This document shows positions 44,592 to 54,497 of a stretch of 64,000 nucleotides of DNA, piece after piece. Source of the stretch: Sva-07 sp963752815. GTDB lineage: Bacteria > Actinomycetota > Acidimicrobiia > Acidimicrobiales > Ilumatobacteraceae. The notes below the pieces were generated by a model, which saw only the letters and a list, made by a program, of their open reading frames with translations, did no database searches and was not told where the DNA came from. The stretch is from positions 682,001-746,000 of the forward strand of contig CAVVZI010000015.1 in NCBI GenBank assembly GCA_963752815.1, given 5' to 3'. Each line of letters opens with the position of its first letter. Position 1 is the stretch's first letter. Made by a program: the position numbers and the translations under genes.

Positions 44592-45830
44592 TCAGGCGGT
44601 GGCGCGGGTTTTGCGGAGGACGGGGTCGGCGAGACCGAGCGTCTTGTCGGCGAGCCACAGCACCTTGCCGGCCGCGCCGGGAGTGGTGTTGTCGACGAGG
44701 TTGCCCATCACGGCCAAGGTGATGTGGGCGATGGCGTCGGTGCTCACCGACAGGCGCAGGCCGGGGCGCAGGATCCACGGGTGGCCGATGAGGAACGAGA
44801 ACCGGCGGCCCGTCCGGAGGAAGCCGTCGAACCGCTCGCCGACCAACCGGTCGTACCGCGCCGGGGCCGATGCCGGATCGTCGAGGAAGAGATCGGCGGC
44901 GAGCATCCCCGATTCCAGGCCGTAGTCGATGCCCTCGCCGTTCATCGGGTTGATCAGCCCGGCCGCGTCGCCGATGGCCACCCAGCCCGGCCCGTGCCGG
45001 CGCTGGGCCGACATCGGCAACCGCCACGCCCGAGGTCGTTCGAGGTCGGGCCCGAGATCCCAGTCGTCCTGCACGACCCGCCGGTAGGCCTCCAACAGCG
45101 TGTTGAGGTTGAGCTTCTTGAAGCCCTTCATCGTCGAGAGCGCACCGACGCCGATGTTCACCGTGCCGTCCCCGGCCGGGAACATCCAGCCGTATCCCGG
45201 GATCGGCGTGCCGTGTTCGTCGCGCAGCGACAGGCACGCTTCCAAGTGGGCGTCGGCGTGGCGGGGGGTGGCGGCGTAGGTGCGGATCGCCAGCCCGAAC
45301 GGTTCGTCGGCAACCCGATCGGCACCGAGCAGCCGGGCCACGGCCCCTTGCGCGCCGGCCGCCACAACGGTCATCGCCGCGTCGACCCGGCATCCGTCGG
45401 CCTCCACGCCGACGACCCGGTCGCCGTCGAGCACCGGCATCGCCTCGGAATCCCACACGACCTCGGCACCGGCCTCACTGGCGGCGTCGATCAGTGCTGC
45501 ATCGAGTCGACGGCGCGGCCACACCGCGCCGTGGTTCGGGAAGCGGTCGGTCGTCGGCCAGTCGAGTTCACGGACCTTCGAGCCGGCGATCATCCGCAGT
45601 CCCCGGATCCGGTGCGCGTCGCGCAGATCGATCCCGAGGTCGTCGAGCGCGCCGACGGCTCGCGGCGTGAGGCCGTCGCCGCAGACCTTGTCGCGACCGT
45701 GGGCGCCCTTCTCGAACACCACCACTGATGCTCCGGCGCGGGCTGCGCGGATCGCGGTGGCCGCGCCGGCCGGACCGCCGCCGATGACCGCGAGATCGAC
45801 CGTCCGTCGCTGGCTCTTGCCCGTGATCAC
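44592..45830 (-). CDS. geranylgeranyl reductase family flavoprotein
   Basis: This FAD-dependent oxidoreductase of about 412 residues starts at GTG 45830 (an ATG-type extension upstream to 45866 is possible). The dinucleotide site is DLAVIGGGPAGAATAIRAARAG, then KVCGDGLTPRAVGAL typical of the geranylgeranyl reductase family, and WVAIGDAAGLINPMNGEGIDYGLESG as the second FAD motif. Such proteins saturate isoprenoid chains (menaquinone or lipid tails). It is divergent from the DAC-domain gene. Confidence 0.9.
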   Translation of the reverse strand: MITGKSQRRTVDLAVIGGGPAGAATAIRAARAGASVVVFEKGAHGRDKVCGDGLTPRAVGALDDLGIDLRDAHRIRGLRMIAGSKVRELDWPTTDRFPNHGAVWPRRRLDAALIDAASEAGAEVVWDSEAMPVLDGDRVVGVEADGCRVDAAMTVVAAGAQGAVARLLGADRVADEPFGLAIRTYAATPRHADAHLEACLSLRDEHGTPIPGYGWMFPAGDGTVNIGVGALSTMKGFKKLNLNTLLEAYRRVVQDDWDLGPDLERPRAWRLPMSAQRRHGPGWVAIGDAAGLINPMNGEGIDYGLESGMLAADLFLDDPASAPARYDRLVGERFDGFLRTGRRFSFLIGHPWILRPGLRLSVSTDAIAHITLAVMGNLVDNTTPGAAGKVLWLADKTLGLADPVLRKTRATA

Positions 45831-45900
45831 CGCTACACGGTGCCCGGATGCGCGCCCGAAAACCACCCTCGTCCGATTGGTCGATTGTCATGCGAGACTC

Positions 45901-47283
45901 ATGCCGATGGCCGAGGTCGAAGCGTTGGTGAGCCCCCTGGTCGAGCAGCCCGACGACCCCGTGGGCGATGCGGTCTGCGTGTTCATCGCCGAACTCCTGA
46001 ACACCGCGACCGTCGAACTGTCGTACCACCGCACCGGTGACGAGCCGGCCCGGGCGCTGCTCCCGAGCTCGTTGGTCGTCGCGGAGTCGTCCGCCGAGGT
46101 GCTCGACGGTTGGATCACCACGATCACTGTGGGCTTCGGCGACGGCACGATCTCCCGCGTCGAATCGATTCCCGAGTCCCTGCGCGCGTTGCCCGAGGCC
46201 GCGCTCCGGGCCGCCCAGGCCTTCCGGCACTCGACGGCCGGAGCGAGCGGCAAGCTCAGCCCGTCGGTCCTGCGCGCGCTGCGCGACACCGTCATCGTCG
46301 AACTGCTCAGCTATCACCAGGGGTGGGCGAAGCCGGGGTGTGCCTCCACCGAACTCCTCGCCGAGACGCTCGAGTACCTGATCGAACTCAGCGGCGCCCG
46401 GGTCGAGTCACGCAACCTCACGCACGGCGTGGTGATCACCGACGCGATCAGCGACGAGCCGCGCCTGTCCGTGCCGTATCCGTCGGGCCTCCGTGACGCC
46501 AAGCGCAGCCCATTGCTGTTCGACGGCATCCGGTCGGTGCTCCTCGTCGACCCGCACGGCCGAGCCCGCACCGAACTCCAGGCGAACCGTCCGGAGCGGC
46601 TGCACCCGAGCGCCACGTCGGGCCCGTCGGTGGAACGCGATTTCGTCGACCGCGGATCGCTGGTCGCCCTCGCCACCCGGCAGCTCGGCGGCATCGGGTT
46701 CTTCCTCCGCGAGGACCGCAGCATCTGGACGTTCCTCGACGGGCAGCCGCTCGTCATCCGCCGCAGCGAGCACTGGTCGGCGTTCCCGCTGTGGTTGGCC
46801 AAGGCGATCGGCAAGGCGATCGGCGGCGGACGCGCGGTCGATCTGATCGTGAGCGCCTCGCTGATGGTGTCGATCCGGTCGGGCGGTGCGATCTTCGGCA
46901 TCGTCGACGATCCCAGCCATCTCGACGGGATCGTGGCCGTGAAGGACCGTTACGACCTGCGCAACGAGTCCGACGTCGATGCGATGCGGCCCGAGACGCG
47001 GCTGCACCACCTGATCGACGGCAGCGATCTCGATGCCCAGACGCTCGCCCGCTTCGGGGAACTCGACGGGGCGACGATCCTCGACCGCGACGGCCGATTG
47101 CTCGCCTACGGTGCGATCCTCAGCAGCTCCGACAGCGAGCACGAGGGGGCGCGCACCGCGGCCGCGAAGTCGCTGTCGCACCATGCGCTGGCGGTGCTGA
47201 AGGTGTCGGAGGACGGCGACATCACGGTGTTCCGGCAGGGGCAACCGATCGTGACGCTGCTGCCCTCGGGGAACGCCCGCTGA
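45901..47283 (+). CDS. DisA_N (diadenylate cyclase) domain protein
   Basis: This is a protein of about 460 residues starting at ATG 45901 (or 45907). The N-terminal part of about 190 residues matches nothing I recognise (LLNTATVELSYHRTGDEP, VIVELLSYHQGWAKPGCAST). The remainder contains VALATRQLGGIGFFLREDRSI and then, from about residue 370, a DAC-like region. DGATILDRDGRLLAYGAIL keeps the DGA motif, but the canonical T/G-x-RHR loop reads GARTAAAKSL, lacking the second Arg/His pair. It may make c-di-AMP or only bind nucleotide. No TM helix is evident. Confidence 0.78.
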   Translation: MPMAEVEALVSPLVEQPDDPVGDAVCVFIAELLNTATVELSYHRTGDEPARALLPSSLVVAESSAEVLDGWITTITVGFGDGTISRVESIPESLRALPEAALRAAQAFRHSTAGASGKLSPSVLRALRDTVIVELLSYHQGWAKPGCASTELLAETLEYLIELSGARVESRNLTHGVVITDAISDEPRLSVPYPSGLRDAKRSPLLFDGIRSVLLVDPHGRARTELQANRPERLHPSATSGPSVERDFVDRGSLVALATRQLGGIGFFLREDRSIWTFLDGQPLVIRRSEHWSAFPLWLAKAIGKAIGGGRAVDLIVSASLMVSIRSGGAIFGIVDDPSHLDGIVAVKDRYDLRNESDVDAMRPETRLHHLIDGSDLDAQTLARFGELDGATILDRDGRLLAYGAILSSSDSEHEGARTAAAKSLSHHALAVLKVSEDGDITVFRQGQPIVTLLPSGNAR

Positions 47284-47285
47284 TC

Positions 47286-48432
47286 TCAGTACTCCAGCTG
47301 TTTCGCCAGTGATTCGACCGACTCGATGAACTCCTCGATCATCTCGATCACCACCTGCGCGGCGCTCTTGGGTTGGTTCATCGTGCCGACGATCTGACCG
47401 ACGAAGTAGTTGGCGAGCTTCTCGGCGCCCGACCCCTTCGTGTACGCGGCCCGGGAGATCCGTCGCTGCGCGTCGGCGGTGAGGATCGGCTGGAGCGGCA
47501 TCCCGAGCGGATCGGGCGTGTCGTCGCGCGTCCCACTCCTCGGTCCACGCCGACTTGAGCATGCGGGCGTGCTTGCCGGTGAGCGATCGCGAGCGGATGG
47601 TGTCGGCCGATGTCGCGGCGAGGAACTTCTCCTTCACCACCGGGTGGGTCTCGGCCTCGTCGGTCGTGAGCCACACCGACCCGCACCACACGCCCTGCGC
47701 GCCGAGCGCCATCGCGGCAGCCATCTGGCGACCGCGGCCGATGCCCCCGGCGCCGAGGACCGGGATGTCGACCGCGTCGACGATCTCGGGGATCAGCACC
47801 ATCGAACCGATCTCGCCGGTGTGGCCGCCGGCCTCGGAGCCCTGGGCGATGATCAGGTCGACGCCCGCGGCCTGGTGGCGCTCGGCGTGCTGCGGGCGTC
47901 CCGCGAGCGCACCGATCAGCCGGCCTTCCTCCTTCACCCGGTCGATCAGGAACTGCGGCGGCGGGCCGAGTGCGTTGGCGACGAAGGCGGTCCGGTGGGC
48001 CAACGCGATCTCGAGCTGTGGTCCGGCCGAGTTGGCGCTGAACGGCGCGTTGCCGTCGTGGCCCGTGACCGCGGTCCCCGATCGGGTGTCGTCGTCGACG
48101 GGCAGTTCGGGCACCTCGTAGCGGGCGAGAATGTCGTCGATGAACTCCCGGTGCGTGTCGGGGATGAGGGCCCGGATGTCGTCGAGCGTGTAGCCCCCAC
48201 CCTCGTCGCCGGCGTACTTGGCCGGCACGATCAGGTCGACGCCGTACGGCCGGTCGCCGATCTCCGCCTCGATCCAGGCGAGGTCGATCTCCAGCTGCTC
48301 GGGCGAGTGGGAGACCGCGCCGAGCACACCGAGGCCGCCGGCCTTCGACACCGCGGCGACCACGTCGCGGCAGTGGCTGAAGGCGAAGATCGGGAACTCG
48401 ATGTCGAGCATTTCGGTGGCGGCGGTCTTCAT
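47286..48432 (-). CDS. nitronate monooxygenase family protein (frameshifted)
   Basis: This FMN-dependent TIM-barrel protein of the 2-nitropropane-dioxygenase/enoyl-reductase family starts at ATG 48432. It has SKAGGLGVLGAVSHSPEQLE, GVDLIVPAKY, GVDLIIAQGSEAGGHTGEIGSM, VLGAGGIGRGRQMAAAMALGAQGVWCGSVWL and SLTGKHARMLKSAWTEEWD. Near 47527 the frame shifts +1 and continues DDTPDPLGMPLQPILTADAQRR to the stop at 47286. It probably oxidises nitronates or reduces enoyl substrates; the partner is unknown. It is divergent from the aminomutase-like gene. Confidence 0.87.
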
Positions 48433-48624
48433 GGGAGGCTCCCTCTGCTTGCCTGGCGTCCTGTGGCCCGGTCGGTACGGCGGACGATCCCATTGTGGCC
48501 GTGCCGACGCGAGGCCGACGAAGGCGGCCGGGAATTGGGAGCGCGGCGGTTCGGGGGTGGATTACGCTGCAGGGATCGGTGTGGGTTCCTGCCCCCCGAA
48601 ACATCACATAGGGGTTGATATCTC

Positions 48625-50034
48625 ATGTCCGTGACCGACTCGACGACTGTCACGACACCACCGCCTCGTTCCGGATCGCGCCAGCGGCCCGAACTCACGG
48701 AACGGGCGAACACGATCACCGAACGGGAACTGGCGATCTACACCGAGCGGACCCGAGGGTCGCAGGTGGCCACCGAACGGGCCCGCAAGGTGCTCCCCGG
48801 CGGGGTGCCTTCCAGTTTCCAGGCCTACGACCCGCATCCGATCGTCGTGAAACACGCCTCGGGCTCGCGGATCGTCGACGTCGACGACAACGAGTACGTC
48901 GACTACGACATGGGCTTCGGCGCGCTGTTCGCGGGGCACATGCATCCCGCGGTGCGCCGTGCCGTGGAGGCGCAGCTCGACGACGGCACGCTCTACGTCA
49001 CGCCCTGCGAGCTCGATGCCGACGTGGCCGAGCTGCTCGCCGAGCGGTACGGCCTGCCGATGTGGCGCCCGACCAACTCGGGCACGGAAGCGACGATGGA
49101 TGCCATCCGCCTCGCCCGGGGCGTCACCAAGCGGGAGAAGTTGGTGAAGGTCGAAGGTGGCTACCACGGCCACCACGACGAGGTGATGATCTCGAACAAG
49201 CCGCCACTCGACAAGGCGGGTCCGGCCGACGCCCCGAATTCCGTGCCGGCGTCCGGTGGGATCACGCAGGGGACGATCGACGACGTGATCGTCATCCCGT
49301 TCAACGACGCCGCCGCGCTCGAACGGGTGTTGCAGTCCGGCGACGTCGCGGCGTTCATCGTCGAACCGGTGATGGAGAACATCGGGATCTGCCTGCCGCA
49401 GCCGGGCTATCTCGAAGCGGTCCGCGAGATCACCACGCGCCACGGCACCCTGCTGATCTTCGACGAGGTGAAGACCGGCATCACGGCCGGTTTCGGGGGA
49501 GCGACCCGCCACTTCGGCGTGCAGCCCGACCTCGTCGCGCTGGCCAAGTCGATCGGCGGCGGGTTCCCCGTCGGAGCGTTCGGCGGCAAGGCCGAGTACA
49601 TGGGTCTCATCGCCACCGGCGAGGTGCTGCATCTCGGCACCTACAACGGCAACCCGCTGGTCATGGCCGCGGCGAAGGCCACGCTCACCGAAGCCTGCAC
49701 CCGCGAGGCCACGGCCGAGGCGATCGCCCGCAACGTCCGGCTCGTGCAGGCCTGTCAGGACGTGATCGACCGCACCGGCATCCCGGCGCACACCGTGCAG
49801 TTCGGCGCCAAGGGATGCATCACGTGGTCCACGACGCCCGTCCGCAACTACCGCGACTACAAGGCCACGAACATGGAGCTGGCGTTCGCGCAGTGGATCC
49901 ACGGCATCAACCGCGGGGTGCTGCTGCCGCCCGGGCTCGACGAGCAGTGGCTGATCTCGGTGATGCACGACGAGGCCGACGCGATGAAGTACGCCGCCGT
50001 GTTCGCCGAGTTCGTCGACGAACTCGTCGCCTGA
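48625..50034 (+). CDS. aminotransferase class III (GSA-aminomutase-like)
   Basis: This 469-residue fold-type-I PLP enzyme has VLPGGVPSSFQAYDPHP, NSGTEATMDAIRLAR, GYHGHHDEVMIS, LLIFDEVKTGITAGFGGA and the PLP lysine in LVALAKSIGGGFPVGAFGG. It resembles glutamate-1-semialdehyde aminomutase and is intact. No haem genes are nearby, so it may be a catabolic aminotransferase. The ATG follows AGGGG (48609-48613) at good spacing in the 192-bp divergent region. A 2-hydroxyacid dehydrogenase follows. Confidence 0.9.
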   Translation: MSVTDSTTVTTPPPRSGSRQRPELTERANTITERELAIYTERTRGSQVATERARKVLPGGVPSSFQAYDPHPIVVKHASGSRIVDVDDNEYVDYDMGFGALFAGHMHPAVRRAVEAQLDDGTLYVTPCELDADVAELLAERYGLPMWRPTNSGTEATMDAIRLARGVTKREKLVKVEGGYHGHHDEVMISNKPPLDKAGPADAPNSVPASGGITQGTIDDVIVIPFNDAAALERVLQSGDVAAFIVEPVMENIGICLPQPGYLEAVREITTRHGTLLIFDEVKTGITAGFGGATRHFGVQPDLVALAKSIGGGFPVGAFGGKAEYMGLIATGEVLHLGTYNGNPLVMAAAKATLTEACTREATAEAIARNVRLVQACQDVIDRTGIPAHTVQFGAKGCITWSTTPVRNYRDYKATNMELAFAQWIHGINRGVLLPPGLDEQWLISVMHDEADAMKYAAVFAEFVDELVA

Positions 50035-50046
50035 CACGCTGACACG

Positions 50047-51060
50047 ATGACCTCGGTGCCGTCGGCGAGCCCGTCCGCGACCGCCTCACCCGCCGGCACG
50101 CTGTTCTGCACCGACACGTTCTGGGACATGTACGGCGACCGGGTCCGCACGGTCGCCCCCGGCGTCGACGCGGTCCTGCTCACCGGCGACGAGCCGGTGG
50201 CGGAGGCCGACATCGCGCGGATCACGATGACGTTCTTCTCGGGCGACGCGTGGCCCGAACGGGCCGCACCGTTCATGCGGGTGGCGCTCGACGCGCCCGG
50301 CCTGCGGTGGCTGCACTCGATGTCGGCCGGGGTCGACAGCCCGGTGTTCGGCATGTTCCTGCAGCGCGGCGTCCGCGTGACCACGTCGTCGGGGGCGAGC
50401 GCCGAGCCGATCGCCGGGACCGTGATGATGTACCTGCTCGCCCTGAGCCGGAATCTGCCCCAGCTGATGCGCGCCCAGGCGGCCCACGAGTGGCGACCGA
50501 ATCCGTACCGCGAACTCGCCGGCCGGTCGATCGCCGTGATCGGCTACGGCCCGATCGGCGAGCACGTCGTCCGGTTCGCCGGTGCGTTCGGGATGGATCC
50601 CGTGATCGTCCGCCGGGCGGCGCGCGGCGACGAGCCGGCACCCGTCCGGACGCTGGCCGAGTTGGACGACGTGGTGGCGTCGGTCGACGCCGTCGTGGTG
50701 GCGCTGCCGCTCGCGGACGAGACCCGCGGGTTGATCTCTCGCGACGTCATCGCCCGCATGCGGCCCGACGCGCTGTTCGTGAACGTCGGCCGTGGCGAAC
50801 TCGTCGATCAGGAGGCGCTCACCGACGCATTGCGATCGGGCCGGCTCGGCGGCGCGGGCCTGGATGTGTTCAGCCCGGAACCGCTCCCCGCCGACGACCC
50901 GCTGTGGGACCTTCCGAACGTCATCATCACCCCGCACAATTCCGGCACGACCGACGGCCACCTCGAGCGCACGGCGATGATCTTCCTCGACAATCTCGCT
51001 CGCTTCGGGCGCGGGGACGATCTCCGCAACGAAGTCCACGCGAGCGAGGTGCACCCGTGA
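50047..51060 (+). CDS. D-isomer-specific 2-hydroxyacid dehydrogenase
   Basis: This 337-residue NAD(P)-dependent dehydrogenase has the nucleotide motif IAVIGYGPIGEHVVRFA, catalytic Arg in FVNVGRGELVDQEAL, Glu in GLDVFSPEPLP and His in IITPHNSGTT. It interconverts 2-oxo and D-2-hydroxy acids. It starts 13 bp after the aminotransferase gene; the pair could turn an amino acid into its hydroxy acid. Confidence 0.9.
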   Translation: MTSVPSASPSATASPAGTLFCTDTFWDMYGDRVRTVAPGVDAVLLTGDEPVAEADIARITMTFFSGDAWPERAAPFMRVALDAPGLRWLHSMSAGVDSPVFGMFLQRGVRVTTSSGASAEPIAGTVMMYLLALSRNLPQLMRAQAAHEWRPNPYRELAGRSIAVIGYGPIGEHVVRFAGAFGMDPVIVRRAARGDEPAPVRTLAELDDVVASVDAVVVALPLADETRGLISRDVIARMRPDALFVNVGRGELVDQEALTDALRSGRLGGAGLDVFSPEPLPADDPLWDLPNVIITPHNSGTTDGHLERTAMIFLDNLARFGRGDDLRNEVHASEVHP

Positions 51061-51101
51061 TCCGGTTCGTGCGAGTCTCTGGGGGATGACGGCACTCCGA
51101 C

Positions 51102-51636
51102 ATGGACAGTCCCTCCACCGCGTCGTCGACTTTCGAACCGAACGCCGACGAACTGCTCGCCCGGAACGCGGCCTATGCCGAAGCCTTCGACGACCACGAC
51201 CTCGACGTCGCCCCGCGTCGCCAACTGGCGATCGTCGCCTGCATGGATTCGCGCATGGCGATCTTCGGGATCCTCGGGCTGCGAACACGGTGACGCCCAC
51301 GTGATCCGCAACGCCGGCGGCGTGATCACCGACGACGTGATCCGGTCCCTCTGCGTCTCGCAACGGGCGCTCGGCACCCGCGAGATCCTGCTGCTGCACC
51401 ACACGAACTGTGGGCTCCAGAACGTCAGCGACGACGCCTTCAAGGCCAGCCTCGAACAGGAGACGGGCATCAAGCCGTGGTGGTCACTCGAATCGTTCGT
51501 CGATCCCTACACCGACGTGGCGCAGTCGATGCGGCGGCTCGAGCTGTCGCCGTTCATCGCTCACAAGGACCACATCCGCGGGTTCGTGTACGAGGTCGAG
51601 ACCGGGCTGCTCCACGAAGTGAGTCGTGGCGACTGA
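51102..51636 (+). CDS. beta-carbonic anhydrase (frameshifted)
   Basis: This zinc enzyme interconverts CO2 and bicarbonate. The first part (ATG 51102) carries the first ligand Cys and the Asp/Arg pair in CMDSR. The frame then reaches a stop after FGILGL. In the +1 frame from about 51282 it continues EHGDAHVIRNAGGVITDDVIRS, with LLHHTNCG supplying the remaining His/Cys ligands. Removing one C (CTG-C-GAA) gives the expected GLEHGDAHVIRNAGG. Its stop overlaps the GTG of the next gene. Confidence 0.9.
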
Positions 51637-52676
51637 CGATGACGAGTTGGCGGCTGTCGAAGCGGCCGAACTGCTCGACCTTCCCGCGGGCCGCGTCGCG
51701 CGATGGCAGTCGGCGGCCACCGAGCGGACGAAGTCGGCCACGTCGTGGGCGGCCCGGATGCGCGAGCGGAACCCGGTCGTCGATGCCGGCTTCCTGATCT
51801 ACGAACGTGACCGGGTGTCGGCGGGATCGGTGCTCGGCAGCGCGATCGCGTTTCGGCTGTTCCTGTTCTTCGTGCCGTTCGTCCTGTTCTGCGTCGGTCT
51901 CACCGGTCTGGTGTCGGGCGAGTTCGATGCCGACTCGATCAGCAGTGCCGGGAGCCTCCGCGGTCAGCTCGCCGAGCAGGTGCGGTCCGCGCAGGACCAG
52001 TCGCGCACGGCCCAGCTGATCGCGCTGGTGACCGGCCTGTTCCTGATGGCGATCACCGGGAGGTCGCTCGCCAAGGCGCTCGTCGCGTCCAGCAGCCTCG
52101 CCTGGTCGGCGCGCGGCAACGTCGACGCCAAGGTGCGTGCGCTCGCCGCGATCGTCGGCTGTCATCAGCAGCCTGATGCTCGTGTCGTTGGTGATCAACC
52201 GGGTCCGTGACGAGGCCGGGACGGCAGCGGCGGGCATCTCCTTCGGCGCCGGCTTCGTGGTGTACGTCGTGCTGATCGTGGTGCTGATGTCGACGCTGCC
52301 GCGGGGAACCAGCGATCCGGGGGCGATCCTGCCGGGGGCGGCGATCGTCGCGACGGTGATCGTCGGCATGCAGATGATCTCGCAGCTGTACATCCCGGGA
52401 AAGGTGGCCGACGCGTCCGACCTCTACGGCGGGATCGGCATCTCGGTGGTGGCACTCGGGTGGTTGTTCGTCTTCGGGCGCAGCCTGTCGTTCGCGTTCA
52501 GCGTGAATGCCGCGCTCTTCGACCGGTTCGGCAGCCTCTCGACGCCGATCTTCGCGTTGCCGGTCGTGCGCGTGGTGCCCCGTCATTCACGTCGTGTCCG
52601 CGAGTACTTCGCCCTCGACGACGAGGCGGACCGGTCGGACGACGATCGCGAGCACATGGCAGAATCGGCGGAATGA
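51626..52676 (+). CDS. YihY/BrkB family membrane protein (frameshifted)
   Basis: This multi-pass membrane protein of the YihY (UPF0761) family starts at GTG 51626. Helices include AFRLFLFFVPFVLFCVGLTGL and LIALVTGLFLMAITGRSLAKAL. Near 52150 the frame shifts +1 and continues AVISSLMLVSLVINRVRDEAG, GFVVYVVLIVVLMSTLP, PGAAIVATVIVGMQMISQLY and YGGIGISVVALGWLFVFGRSL. The joined product is about 349 residues with six TM helices, normal for the family. Function is unknown. The stop overlaps the PhyH ATG (ATGA). Confidence 0.84.
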
Positions 52677-53476
52677 CCGACCGACTCGACGGCGACCGGT
52701 ACCGGATCACGGACGGCGATCGCGAGCGGTTCGCCACGAACGGCTACGTCCATCTGCCCGGTCTGCTGACCGAGGCCGAGGTCGCCGAGCTGGCGGTCGA
52801 CTACGACCGCTTCCTGCGCCGCGAGATCGAGGTGCCGGGCAAGGACTACTGCGACATGGCGGGCGACTACGGCCGCGCTCCGGAGGACTTCTCGATCATC
52901 AACGTGATGCTGCCGCGCCGCTACCACCCGGAGTGGGTCGGCAACGTCTTCGAGCGCCGCGCCGCGTCGGTGGCGGAGCAGCTCGTCGGCCAAGGGATGG
53001 AGCTCGACTACGACCAGCTCCTCGCCAAGCAGCCGTTCAAGGACGACGCGATCTTCGCCTGGCACCAGGACATGGCGTACTGGCCGGACACGCCCGACAC
53101 CCGCACGGCCACACTCTGGCTGGCGATCGACGACTCCACGATCGACAACGGCTGCATGCGCTTCGTGCCGGGCACGGTGACCGAGCCGGCGATCCGACCG
53201 CACGTCCCCCAGTTCGGCGACCGGGGCACGTCGCACGCGCTCGGTACCGAACTCCGCGAGGGCGACGTGGTCGTCGACGTGCCGATCCGCCGGGGCGACG
53301 TCACGGTCCACAACGAGCGGGTGATGCACGGCTCGGGCGGCAATCGCACGTCGGGATTCCGGCGGGCCTACATCCTCGCCTTCCGCTCCGCCGACACGAT
53401 CGCCATCGAGCGCGAACTCGGCTTCACCCACAGCCACAACGATGCCGGCGACGTGATCGACTCGGTGGCCCGGTGA
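52673..53476 (+). CDS. phytanoyl-CoA dioxygenase family protein
   Basis: This 267-residue Fe(II)/2-oxoglutarate dioxygenase starts at ATG 52673. Iron ligands lie in FAWHQDMAYWPD (H-x-D) and the distal His in VHNERVMHGSGGNRT, with Arg in SGFRRAYILAFR for 2-oxoglutarate. The DNGCMRFVPGT segment is characteristic of PhyH. There are many possible substrates (small hydroxylations). It overlaps YihY by 4 bp. Confidence 0.92.
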   Translation: MTDRLDGDRYRITDGDRERFATNGYVHLPGLLTEAEVAELAVDYDRFLRREIEVPGKDYCDMAGDYGRAPEDFSIINVMLPRRYHPEWVGNVFERRAASVAEQLVGQGMELDYDQLLAKQPFKDDAIFAWHQDMAYWPDTPDTRTATLWLAIDDSTIDNGCMRFVPGTVTEPAIRPHVPQFGDRGTSHALGTELREGDVVVDVPIRRGDVTVHNERVMHGSGGNRTSGFRRAYILAFRSADTIAIERELGFTHSHNDAGDVIDSVAR

Positions 53477-53569
53477 CCGCGTTCGTGTGACGGCTACTGT
53501 GGCCGCCGACATGACTCCGCCCGCGGCCACCATCTCCCTCGCGAGCGCAGCGCATCGACTGGAGTGCCC

Positions 53570-54497
53570 GTGAACGCTGCCACCTGGATCCTCATCCTGG
53601 TCCTCGCGCCGACGTTGGTGTTCATCATCTGGCTGGTGCTGCTCGAGACGTCGGTCAAGATCGACCCCGGCACGATCGGCCTGGCGCTGCTGCGCGGCAA
53701 GTCGACCGGTCGAACCCTGACGCCCGGGCGTCACTTCATCCGGCCCTGGCGCAAGGTGATGATCCAGACGTATCCGTCACGCGAGCTGGCGCTGGTGGCG
53801 GGCGGTGTCCAGCAGGCGAACCCCGACGTCGACTACCTGGATGAACCCGTGTCCGTGTTCCTGAGCGACCACGCGTTGGCCGAGGTCAGCTACACCGTGC
53901 GCTGTCAACTCATCCGCTCGAAGGTGCACGACATCCACGAGTCGTACGGGCCCGAGGGGATCTGGTCGGTGCTGCGCGACGTGAGCCGGCGCACGGTGAT
54001 CGCCGAGGCCGCCCACAGCGACACCACGATCGCGAATGTGTTCGGCGACGGTTACGGCGAACTCGAGCGCCACGTCGACGGCAGCGCTGACCGAGGCGCT
54101 CGCCGAGGTGGGATTCGACCTGCGGATGTTCAGCCTGCGCAACGTCGATCTCGGCCCGACCGGTGAGATCATCCAGGAGACGATTCGCGCCACCGCCGAA
54201 CTCGAACGGGAGCAGGCGTACGCCGCGGTCCGCCGGGCGCGGATCGACAACGACAATGCGCTGATGGCCGACGTCGGTGGCCTCGACCAGGAACTGGTGC
54301 TCCGCTACCGCCAGGTCGATTCGTGGCGTGAGCTCCTCGCCCGCTGGGGCGGTGGCGACCGGCACGTGCCCACGGTGATCGCCGCCCAGTTGCGCACCGA
54401 CTCGGCGTGGTCGTCGACGATGGCCGATCACGACCTCGACCAGGCCGGCCTCGACGCCGGCGCGGCCGATGATCAGGCCGCGGGTGGAGCTCCGTGA
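53570..54497 (+). CDS. SPFH/prohibitin-like membrane protein (frameshifted)
   Basis: It starts at GTG 53570 with GGAG five bases upstream; GTG 53564 is also possible. An N-terminal TM helix (TWILILVLAPTLVFIIWLVLL) precedes an SPFH-like region (EPVSVFLSDHALAEVSYTVRCQL, VLRDVSRRTVIAEAAHSDTT). Near 54078 the frame shifts +1 and continues AALTEALAEVGFDLRMFSLRN, GEIIQETIRATAELEREQAY, ending at 54497. SPFH proteins organise membrane microdomains. It overlaps the next membrane gene (GTGA). Confidence 0.78.

Noticed and set aside
48625..50034. hemL (haem biosynthesis) assignment
   Set aside because: GSA-aminomutase-like sequence but no haem genes nearby and an unusual N-terminal extension; kept as class-III aminotransferase without a symbol.
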